Assembly (NCBI GenBank): GCA_026120185.1
Contig: JANUWF010003375.1
Span: 2,933,736-2,997,735, forward strand
Origin: Voacanga thouarsii
Taxonomy: Eukaryota; Streptophyta; Magnoliopsida; Gentianales; Apocynaceae
Direction: 5' to 3'
Length of the DNA stretch: 64,000 nt
Part shown: positions 34,801-46,800 of the stretch, in pieces
How positions within the stretch are numbered: position 1 is the stretch's first letter
Layout: the number at the start of each line of letters is the position of its first letter
Position numbers and translations under genes: made by a program
The notes under the pieces: generated by a model
The model's input: only the letters and a program-made list of their open reading frames with translations
Database searches by the model: none
Told to the model about the DNA's origin: nothing

Positions 34801-37800
34801 ACAAATTTTTTATCATACATTAACAAGAGTCTAACCTTCGACCAACTGGAGGTCTGTGCATAAGATGATCAGTGGGTGGTTCTGTTGCCAGTGCAAGCGC
34901 TCCTAGAGTATCCATGATAAGATTCACCCATAGCAACTGCACAGGCAACCAAACAAATAAAAAAAATACCATTACATGCAAATTCAGATAGATAGTGTAT
35001 CAACACTAGTACTACGAAATTACATATTGTTGCATTCCCACAAAGAAAACCATGATGCACAGGGCGGGGAGAAACAGTTTTGTGTGTTTGCATTTAACCA
35101 CATGCAAATGAGAAAGAAAGAATGGGAGGAGAAATGAACCTGAACAGCATTCAGCGGGACATCTCCAGCAGAGACAGCAGCCACAACATTAATTACTAGT
35201 GCAGCAACATTTACAGTGAGTTGGAACTGAATAAATTTCTGAATGTTAGCATAAACAGATCTACCCCAACGCACTACCTGCATTTCAGAAAGTAGGAATC
35301 AGGACTTCAGAATGACCATCATGTCAAAGCCTAGCAAGATTAAAGCACTTTCAAAACACATCGGCCATAGAACTATTTGTACTACTAGAAAATTAAATGA
35401 AATTTTATAACACTGACGATCAGGAACTTGTGCCCAAGAAAGAAATGCTGGTCTGAGATATAATATTTTGTTTGACAAAAAATGTTTCATGAATACCTCC
35501 TCAACCTTTAAAATGCTACAAGATTCAATCTAACCTTTACAACAGAGGCAAAATTGTCATCCAATATGATGATATCTGAACTCTCTTTTGCAACTTCTGT
35601 TCCTTGGATGCCCATGGCAAGACCAATATCAGCCTGCAATCCAACCGATCACCGGCCACAATGTATAAGTTAATCCAAATTTCAACATCATGCGATGTTA
35701 TAGGAATTAAGAAGAAAATGAAAAAGCCCGTTAACCAACTCCCTCGTAAAAATGGCAACTATAGTTTCAGTACTTGATGCTCAAGGCCCAAAGCCGTCTC
35801 CTTACCCTCCTCAAATCCCCCCAAAAATAAATAAATGAATCAATTCAGAAAGGTGGTAGGTTACAGAAAACTAATTCCTGCCGAATGCAGGTGTCCTCAA
35901 GGATTATCAAAAGACTAATATCAAATAAACAAATAGAAACCTCATGTAATGCAGGAGCATCATTAGTGCCATCTCCAGTTACAGCTACAACATGTCCCTT
36001 CTTCCTTAATGCTTGCACAAGCAAGAGCTTGTCATTTGGAGAAGATCTCCCCATTACCTGTGCATGAAATTTAATACAATTATCAACTGTTCGTTTTAAA
36101 ATATTATCGCATAAGAATATGCCGACCTGCTGCTCTACCCAAGAAGATTATAGCATCTTACAGATATCTTCTCGGCAACTTCTAATCTTTCTGGTTCAGA
36201 ATACGCACGGAATGTCTTTCCTTCAATTAGATTTGGCTCAGTAGTATCGGCATCAGACTCTAATATCCCACACTCCCAAGCAATAGCTCTGGCTGTGTTA
36301 AGATTGTCACCTGTGACCATACGTACCTACAAGTTATGTGGAAGTTAGTTTTCAGATGGTCTTAAACATACAGAATGGTCATGTAGTTCAAGTGAGGAAG
36401 GTTGGAAGGTATTGTTAAATATTTAAGGCATTCACAATAACGACCACAGCAGAGTACTATTCCAATAACTTGCAAGAGCATCCACATCCTAGTCCACAAG
36501 AAATACACTCAAGTAACCTACAGATGCAGACACCTAAATACGTATATATGCATGTGGCTGTAGGTATGGACACAGTATACACACTAAAGCATTCACAAGC
36601 TGATAATAAGATGCATCATGGAACCCTCACAAGTGACTTTTAAGAATCTGCACAATTCAATCCATATAAAAGCCATTCAACACTTAGAATACCGGTAAAT
36701 GCTGTTTGTTGATTGGAACTGTTGATAACAGTTGCAACAAGAACAGTCCCCTGAAGACTCAAATGTAAAATACTCCCTCCATCGCAACTAAATTGACCTA
36801 CTTACCATTTTGGATTGTCCCAAAAGAATTGACAATTTCCTTAAAAGAAAAGTTTTTAATATATTATTTATTATAAAATAATCAATATACCCCACATATA
36901 TTACTTTTATATGTTTAGATTTGACATAAAGTATTATGGGACCCGCATATTTCTTATTTTTATTAAACTATATTATTAGTATATTACAACTTTTACTTTT
37001 GCACAAAATATCGTGCCAAGTCAAACACTGTCAATTTAGAGGGGATGGAGGGAGTATAATAAATGCTGAACGCTTCGGAAAACCTTCAAAAGAATCATAT
37101 AAACTTTAGTTCCACCATTTATTCAATCTTTTGCAAAACCCAATAACTAAATATAAAGCATATAATACTCCAACTCACACAGTTTACAATGAAAGACAGA
37201 ATTACAAACCTTGACACCAGCATTTTTACACAACTGAACAGCATGTTTAACACCAGGGCGACAAGGATCCTGAATTCCGAAAAACTCACAATTACCAATA
37301 TATTAAGAAAAAACTTGTTAAGAACAAAGCCAAGATAATCAGCAACTTAAGGCATAGAAATGATCACAAGTGCAAAACAAAAGCATGCAGCTATTCGAAT
37401 ACAAACAGATTATATAAGTAGCCACAAACATCAAACATGCTAAATTCACTGCATAATGACCATTGGTCAATAACCAAGGAATGAAGTAAAGCAGAAATAT
37501 AAAGAATTCTAACAAAAGCAGAAAAGCAGGGAATGCAGATCCTAGTAAGCGAACCAGGCACTCTACTTTCCATCCTTTCCCTTCTGGTAAGAGTGGAAGA
37601 GGAGCAGCCTTTGCTGCCCTCTCAGTAGAGGAGGAGGAGGAGGAGGAGAAGGAGGAGGGAAAGGGGGGGAGAGAGAGAGGGGGTGGTGGATGTCTATCTC
37701 ATATCCACAATTTATAACCTAATAACGAACTTTAGAACAGTAGATAGCACCATAGACACTAAAATAGTTCATATGAAGATAGAGGGCAAAGACAAGTAAT

Positions 37801-40800
37801 GTAGAAATAATTGAGAAATAAATAACTAGTCTCACATCACATAGATCACACCTTAGAAAGTTGTCTGCATGCCTTCTGGATTGAGCACATGCTTAGGCTG
37901 ACTTTCAGTAATTTCATATGTTAATTGCCTAAGATATCTCTTGCATCCACTCATACTAATTATACCAGTGAAGTTATATGACACAGCTATTAATCTCTTT
38001 ATCATTTTGTATTTCAAGTTCTCAGAGTTTTATGCCATAGCCCTTTTTTCCAGTCCTTTTTTCTTCTTTCGAGCAAAACCATCATGACCTCAGTAGCCAA
38101 ATTTATAGAAACCTACAAGGCAAGTGACCAATCATATTGCACACAGATGGACAGTGGATATTAGAGAACAAAAGAAAGATAAATGCCAGTGAATTATTTG
38201 TTCATGTCTTTTGGTTACCTTGATACCAACAATGGCCATCAAAACAAGTTCTCCCTCAGGTATCTCCCAATGATTGAGTTCCTCCTCATTACTTGGAACA
38301 TCCTCAATCTGATGTGATCTGTAGGCAATAGCTACACAACGCAAACTCCTTGCAGCCATGTCCTCAATTGCTTTCTTAAAATGTGATAACTGCCGACCAT
38401 ATGGAAGTCAATAAGTACCGACAATTAGTTGAAGAAGTTAGCACAAGTGGCAAATGTTGATCTTTGGAGCACCATTAGATCAGCTTCAAAAATATAGAAA
38501 TAAAAGCGTAGCAAAGAATATTTCATGTTTAATCAAAGCAAAGAAATTTTATTATCTTGAGGAACTAATTCCACAGACCTTTTCTTCATCCATCGATAGC
38601 ACTTGATCATTTTCATCCATGTAATTTGTACAAGAAGCAAGTACTATTTCAGCAGCCCCTTTCCAATGTATATGAATTTCAGTATTAGGCTGCAGAATTC
38701 ACCAAAGCAAGCGTTAAAACATCAATGAGTGAAATTGGTAGAACAGAAAGCTACATCAAATATCTCGAACCTATAAATTTGTGAAAATCACATAAAAAAT
38801 CTGAAAACAGAAAGATATGTTCTAGTGGGTGCATGCAGTATAATGGCACAGTCGAACAACTGACACCAGATCCAAGGATGCAAAATAGTGGAGAGACTTC
38901 CAGTGCATTGAACAGATCTTGAACCTGCAGGGCTGTTTTACCTGGGATTATACACACATACACACACACAGAGACACAAACCCCCCACCCCCACCCACCG
39001 GAAGTGGGGGGGAAAAAAAGGAAGTCTTTTTTTATTTTTTTGCTGAAAACAAAAGGGATATTTGTGAGAGTTTGTGAAAAAGATATTTGTGAGAGAAAAA
39101 AAAATAAGGGACCCACGAGCTGATGTCTCAAAACTTTCTCCAGCATAATGAAATCTATTATTCTCTCCAAGGATGTCAACCACAACAAATAAACGTAACA
39201 TAATATTTCATTCATTACCGAACTGAGGCTTAAATAATTGAAATTTAATGTTCTGCTACTTTTACTATGAACTCTACAATAACATCATCAATTCAGCTTT
39301 CAAAATGAGGAAAATAAAAAAGAAGAATGGTAAAGCAATACAGAACACCAACTATGTCTATCATTACCAGTTTGACAGCAACACCCCCTCGCTTTTTCTC
39401 TGAGTTGAATGGAAAAGCATGGATAATAGATGAACTTGCTCTCACAATATCAAAATTCATCCCAAGCTGGAAAAAGAGGTAAACCAATTAACAGAAGCAT
39501 TTTCTCCCTATAGATTTATAATTTTTATTTTATTTTAAAAAAAGGATATTTTCTCTCAAAAAGTTAGAGAAGAAATGTAAAGAATCATAGTAAAATGAGA
39601 TTAAAAGAAGTTACATTTACTCCCCACATAAGAAGAGCCTTTTCTGTTGGTGACCCCGAGACTTCTACTTCTCCACCACCCTATAAAAGGTCCACGATAG
39701 ATAAAGCACATGCTTCATTAACCATGTTTTGAATGTACAGTTTAAGTAGAAGCTTTTTTTGCAAAATGCTACAGTTTAAGAGATACAGCAACATCTCAGC
39801 TTTAACTGTGGCTGATATGTGTTACTCAAATTAGGAAGTAGTGATGGAATTTAGGAGAGAAAGTTGAAGACAGAGAAAGAATAAAGGACAGGGAAGAAAT
39901 AAACAAGATGATTAAGCAAACATAAGTAAGACCACAATATTATCAAACATATTCGGTACCATAAATATGTTATCTAATTAAGTCTTAATACCATTAATAT
40001 GTTATATGTTATCAAACATTAAACCAAATAAGCATTTAACAATATCCTCTATCAAATATATCTCATTGGTTTTAGGAACTTGATTCAGTTACTGAAAAGC
40101 CCCTAGTAAATATTCATTAGCATATGTGATATTCCAAATCCTCTTAGTCTTTCTTTGCATTGTACATCATGAAGTCACCCATTGCAGAGAAGACATTCAG
40201 TGAAGGAGAGATTCATTTGGTCACTTGTTGTATCGTCTTTCACTAGTGAGCTTCAAGAGAGCCTCCATCAATATATGGAGGTAAGGATGAAAAAACCGAT
40301 ACCGTTTTCTTCAGTGTCAAAGATATTGTTCCAAATTGAGCTCTGCTAGAATTTCTTGACATGGATATCCTTCATTGTTTGCTTATTCGGTTTCAAGAGT
40401 TTAAGTAGCTCATCAATTCTCCCGCAAATTGTGGGCTTTTTCATAGTGATAGCCAAATTGAGCTTAGGAATATATTTGCGGAGGCTCTCTTGATGGTGAA
40501 ACTAAAAGACCACAATTAGGGGTAGAATTGATTAGCTGGTTAAACACTTGAAACTGAATAACCAAAAAAATCAAATCCATGTCAAGAGATTCTAGTAGAG
40601 CCACTTTGAAACATGGCACACACAAACAGTCTATTCAGTAGTCAAAATAGTATTACTTTCTTCAGCCTTAACTAAGGGCAGACGAGCAAACAAAGACTAG
40701 GCCTAGTAGGTCCACATTCTTTCCTAATCAACAAATTTTAATTTCTCAACAACAAGGGACAACATGATGACATATTAGTCTATAAGGAACATTTATTTGC

Positions 40801-43800
40801 CTACAGTATGAGCTGAAATATTTTAAGAAGAAATTTCATGGCAAAAGTTCAAATTCACCTTTGTGTAGTAAAGGGTACTATGTAAAGGAAAGAAAAGTTT
40901 GAAGCAGTAAGGCGTAAACAAAGGTATAGCAGCAAATATAGCATAAACTACATGTGCAAAATATTCTGGCATGGTACAATACAAAGTCAGCTTAGAAGAC
41001 CACGAATTTTCCATCCCATGGCAAAATTTCTCCAATCTTTAGGAATTCCATCTCCTCATAATAGTTTTTCTTCTTCTTTTGAATAGATACTCAGATTTTC
41101 CAAACTCAGAAATACTAATTATGGTAATTTGAGAAAAATGCCACATAAGTAAATGAGCAAGCATAACATCAAGAGTATAACAGCTCATAACTAAATTCCA
41201 CTCAGCTGCCTGGTTTAAGAAACATTTCGATTGATCCTATTAAGACTTTGGCATGTAGGAAGGAATGTGATTTTGCATTTCAGGGTGTATGAATGAATCT
41301 AATAAAAGAATTCCATATAAAACCAGATTAACAAATGTTTGGCATACCTCAGGCATAAAAACACTGCCAGTTGTACTCAGTGCAATGCCTTCAATAAGGA
41401 GAGATGTAACCTTAGGAGGCAATGACAACTTATTATCAGGGGGGTCAACTTTTTTTCCACATACATAGGCCTCAACCACAGTCATCTGCAGAACAGGAAA
41501 GAATTGTGATCAGGAGACAACTTTCCCCCACTCCTGCCTACCAGGAAATGTTACTAACCTGGAGCGGGGAGAAAAGAGAGGGGGTTAGGAAGGGCAACTG
41601 GTGAAAGCACAGAATTAACAAAGGAAACACATATAGATTATTACAAAGTAGAATAAAGTGAGATGCATATTTACCTGATTTAGAGTCAAGGTCCCAGTTT
41701 TATCACTACAAATTGTGGTGGCAGAACCCATAGTTTCACAAGCAGAAAGCCTCCTTACCTATAATTATGTGAAAACAAGGAATGTATATTGCACATGTAT
41801 AAAAAATAAAATTTAAAAGAAAATAATCTGAATATACAAGAAGATTGAAAGAAAAACAAAAGCTTTAAAGCATCATAAAAGAAGAGTTGCACACACCAAG
41901 GCCTTGTCTCTCATCATTTTTCTCATTGAATAGGCAAGCCTACAAAATAAATAATGTTGATGTAAGTTAAGAGAATGGTTGCATTACAAGATAAATAATC
42001 TACAACAATGTTAATCCCCATTCCACAGAAATCCACCATATGCTGTTAAAGAATCCTTTCTTACATATAGTACCTAAGGACTATATGTCAATTTCAAAGC
42101 ATCCAAATTACTAGTCTAAAATGCTAGAAGTACGAAGAATAACTTGGACTTTCTTTTAGAAGCTCAACCCCCAAAAAATAAATAAATAAATAAAATAAAA
42201 AATGCACAGGAGTGGAAAAATAAGGTTTCAAGAAGTAAATGCTTAAAAAATAAGAAAAAAGTTTTATATCACCATTAAATTCAACCAAATTTCGTCCAAA
42301 TTTCATCACGTATCCCCGACCCCACAGTAACTATCTCTTTCCCCCTCCCTCCTTTTGGCCTCCATTTGACCGTACCTTTTCCCCTCTCCATTTTAAGCCT
42401 GCCATTATCCAGCTACAGAGAAATCCACAGTTCAAATCCAACTTACAGTGATCTCAGACTCAATTATTTGGGCAAACATACTTTGAGCAGTAAATTGTAG
42501 TTTGTGTTTATGTACTCAACTGCTTGCAAATTGCAGTTTATCTGCAAGCCAACTTAAGGCAAACTGCATGCCTTTGGAGTAAAAGAAGATAGGAAGATGA
42601 GGAGAGGAAAAATGTTTGCTTCCCCATTTTTTATCTTTATTTTCTTTAATGATCTGGATCTTTCTGTGATTATAGAGTTTAAATTTTAAAAAATATCAAA
42701 ATAAAACCTAACTACTGTGTTGCTATAAAAGAAAACTGACTGCCGCAGCATGTGAGACATCAGTTGCATCAGTGAAGGTGATGTTTCAGTGATCTGCATC
42801 ACATCAATATATACAAGCCATGGTGATTAAAAAGTACATAAATCATAATTAGAAGAATGGCAGCACCATTATATTTGACTACATCAACATAATTAACATT
42901 CTCGACATCTTCAATACATCTTCAATACATCAAGGTTCACATGCACTAATGTATTATCATGCTAGAAAATAAAAAGGGGAAGACTCATGATATTTTTTTT
43001 TTTTTTAAAAAAAATTGAGAATGTAAGCATCATCCAGCAAAAAACTGAGCTCATTAAACATGATCAACAATAAAGCAAGATCAAGAAAAGTTGTCGCATA
43101 GAGAATAGAACTCAAGCAATAAATAGGATGGGGTGAAGATAAGCAGTCAAAACTTACGTCAAAGTAACAGCTAAAGGAAGTCCTTCTGGCACAGCGACAA
43201 CTACAATGGTCACCTACAGGTCCATTAAACAGTACTCAAGGACTTGTAACAAACATACGAAACGGAGATATGTAGATGAGTGAGCATCTATGCAGTCACA
43301 GGGGAAAAAAAATGCATACAGCAACAGTAAAAATCTTGATGGCTCCGTCTACAGCAGTACCAACTTTGGTCTTCCCAGCTTTAAATTGAGCACTGCCATC
43401 TGGGTTATAAGAATGGCCAGAAAAATATCTGTATATAATGGCATAGTCAAATTATAAGTTGCAAAGGTCAAGCAAAATCTCCAATAAAGATCAAAGATGA
43501 ACAAACAGAGAGCCATCATCTAAGTTTGGAACCACCTGACCACAAGCACAATAAGAACAGCCACAGCTACTGCAAGTCCGACAAAACCAATAAATGTTGC
43601 AACACCATTTAATCGTACCTAAGTTTAATCAAACACTAGGGTCAAATTTAAATCACATACCATCAATGTTAAAGTAGCACAGAAATTTCACAAAGACAAA
43701 CCTGCAATGGTGTTTCTTCACCATTATCTTCTGAAATACTTGCCATAAGTAATCCCCATTCCGTATTTATCCCAACATTAGTTACCTGAAATTTTTTTAA

Positions 43801-46800
43801 CCACAAAAGTTACAAGGAGATATCAAAAGACAAGCAAAAGGGCCTACCAAGCAATAAGCCGCATACAATAGAAGGGTGAAAAATTAAAGCCCCATTTGGT
43901 TTGGTTTTTGGAACGACTATGAGAATTTTCTCTGGAACCTTTCACTGTTTGGGGTAAAGGAAAATTTTAAACCTATATTAAAAACCAACATAATTTGAGT
44001 CTCTTTTCCAATTAACATCTGCTTCTGTTTTTGGCTTTCCAGTTGCTCTCTTTTCCCTTTTTCTCCCCTCATCCTCCTCCTTACAACCCACAGGCTACTG
44101 CCATCCAGCAAGCCCTGGCGGCACCTCATACTCTGGCAACAAAATTCAGCTTTGAAGACACTAACTCCATTTTTTGCGCAGATTTTAGAACCAAGCTAGT
44201 TGCACCCCAGATTTGGCTTAAAGACACCATGGGAAACATGGGTTTTCTGCAGAATCAACCTAAAGAATCCAGAGTACACATGAAAACACTCCTACCACCT
44301 TCAAGTACTCAGATCTAGCAACGAAATCTTCTAACACTACCATGAACCCCATAGATTAACAAAACATGAGAAACATAAATCAAGCTAGATCTTCTTTTCT
44401 ACATAGTAAAATGATCAAACAATGGTCCCTAACAACTCCTCTTGATTAGTAGGCGTTAGTCGTTGCCTTAGATTTCTAAAAAATTTTCCAGAACAGAAGT
44501 ATCGCTGCCGATGATTGTCTGGTGGTGTGGAATGACAGTAAGGGGAGAACGAAGAAAGAATAAAGAAAAACGATAGACACAAGGAAGAAGAAAATTGTTT
44601 TTAAAAAAAACCCAAACAAACAAACAAAACAAAACAAAACAAAACTAACAATAAATGCCTGGGTTCAGTCCAATATTTGGATTTTAGAAAACAAATCAAA
44701 AAATATACATATCCAAAAACATTCTTTAATTTTGTTCTCATTTCAGGTTTTTCTCCAAGATTTCTATGTGCCTTAGTGCATATGAATTCACTATATGTTG
44801 GTTTTCATCTCTCCCTGTTGCCCTATGAAGGAAGGTAAACTCTACACACCAAGTTCACACATATCTAGAAGGCGGCAAAGAGAATATAATCATATGCCCA
44901 CAGCCCATACACTCCAACAAAGAAGGTATAAAGGAGATCATCATACCCATGATTAACATTATCAGACAAGAAGAAAATAAAATCCCCACACCTTATTATA
45001 AGCAAAAATAACAAATTTTGCCTTCCCAAAGTATATATGCAAAAATCTCAAACAAATTATGGGCAAATACATCTGCAACAGAACAGTAACCCTCCAGACT
45101 CCATCACATCACAGTTAACACTTTATTTGAACTAGTCTTCAATTCCATGTCCAGAGAACAAGGTATAAGGTGACTGGGTAAAACAGTATACATCACCATT
45201 GAACATCAATATACAGTTTAACTTGAAAACAACCAGAATTTTGTCACCACAAAGCAGTAACTGTAATCATATATAATAAATAACATCAATAATTTACCAG
45301 CATGATGCCATATCCATCAGCTACTTTGCATCCAGACATAAGAAACGGAGCTTTTGAGTCCTTGTGAACCTGCCAAAATCATTGTAGGCTCATGCCCAAG
45401 AAATACATATGCACTCAACCAAGTTAAAGTACAGAATGCCACAAGATACTTACAAACTTGCTCTCCCCAGTCATACTTGATTCATCAATTGCCAGAGAAT
45501 GACCAGAAATTAAAATTCCATCAGCAGGTACCTGTAGCAAATTCAAAGGCAAGCAAACAAGTAAGATGAAAGATTGTAAAAGCAACACCGTCTATGGAAT
45601 CACTCAGAGATTTACCTGGTCACCAATTTTCAGAGGCACAACATCACCAACAACAATCTCAAATATTGAAACTTCAACTCTCCTGCCACCTCTAACCACC
45701 TGCTCATGTATTTCTCAAATTATTTACAACCCATAAAATAACTCCATAGGAGACAACACAAGTATAATACACACCTCCAAGTGTATATTTTGCTTCTCTT
45801 CATTTAGACTTTGGAACTGAAGTGATTGTCGATAGTCACTAACAGCTGCAGGAACACAGGAAATTTTTCCAAAAATTAAAAAGAAATTGGATGAAAATCA
45901 TATTAGACCATGTCCACAAATGAAGAAGCTTCAAACTAATACGTAAGAATTCAACAAGCAGAAAATATCTAGTTTAAAATATAAAATTTGGTGCAAACTC
46001 TTTTTTCTATTCAGAAAAGCAAACTCTTTTTCAATAACCATGGTGCCTGCCTCCTTCTGCTCGAAAGGCATACGGTCTTCCTATTTGTTTCCCAGAGGAA
46101 GGACTCCAATCTAGCTGATCAAAAAGATACCTAGGATTCTCATATGCAGCAAGTACTACTGAATTGTCTTTTTGAAGAAAGAGTTGTGCAAGGAGATGCC
46201 AGGCCATGTGATAATCTCACCTCCAAACTCACTAGAAAATTAGTCATTTTGCATCCAAAGCATGCCATCAAGAGCTACAAGAGAAAAACCCTAAATTTTG
46301 TGTATCCAGTCAGCTGACACTTTAATGCCCATTACCATACCTGTCACAACAATGACAATGATGACCGCCAAGGCAATGCTACCACCATCATACCATCCTT
46401 CTTTTATACCCTAAAAAGGTAGAACGGATTATAAGACTAGGTAGACAAATAAAAATGTCCATTTATGTCAACTATCAATACAATAAAAGAAACTACGCAG
46501 AGTAACTATCTTCTTTCTCCTATGAATTCTTTCCAGGAATGAAATTTGTTGTACAATGCAAATTTGAAATACAAAATATTCGTGATGTATGAGAGAGTAA
46601 CAGGACCTTTGCCAGTATAAACCAAAATATATTTAGGCCCCGATCAAATTCAAATTCTCAGTCTTACCTCTGTCTTTATGCCAAGAGCCAAAGAAGCAGC
46701 TGCAGCAACCATCAAGATGATCAAAGTCGTGTCTCGGCAAGCTTCCCAAAGAAACCTCTGTATCACAACCCATTAAGAAGCAAATTAGAGGGGAAAATGT

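Larger units (their letters stand above)
31857..35633 (-). other. Ca2+-ATPase exons 26-33: hinge and M5-M10
   Basis: Residues 811-1076. Exon 27 codes the hinge and M5 ([20 protein letters not shown]). Exon 28 codes M6 with [10 protein letters not shown], whose Asn894 and Asp898 complete the single Ca2+ site of type IIB pumps. M7-M10 follow. The tail ends [20 protein letters not shown] then TGA. Family members usually run a little further, and the next codons suit that. Confidence 0.9.
35941..41485 (-). other. Ca2+-ATPase exons 18-25: nucleotide-binding and P domains
   Basis: Residues 502-810. The nucleotide-binding domain shows [24 protein letters not shown] and [10 protein letters not shown] (Lys612 in the ATP site). 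The P domain shows [29 protein letters not shown] and [11 protein letters not shown] with Asp800 and Asp804, which hold Mg2+ in P-type ATPases. Confidence 0.92.

Noticed and set aside
38751..39215. 154-codon minus-strand frame
   Set aside because: Falls in intron 20 of the Ca2+-ATPase gene; low complexity with a CA repeat and C-rich tract.
43917..44318. Overlapping open frames in intron 11
   Set aside because: Inside the largest Ca2+-ATPase introns, no domain, and not in phase with neighbouring exons.
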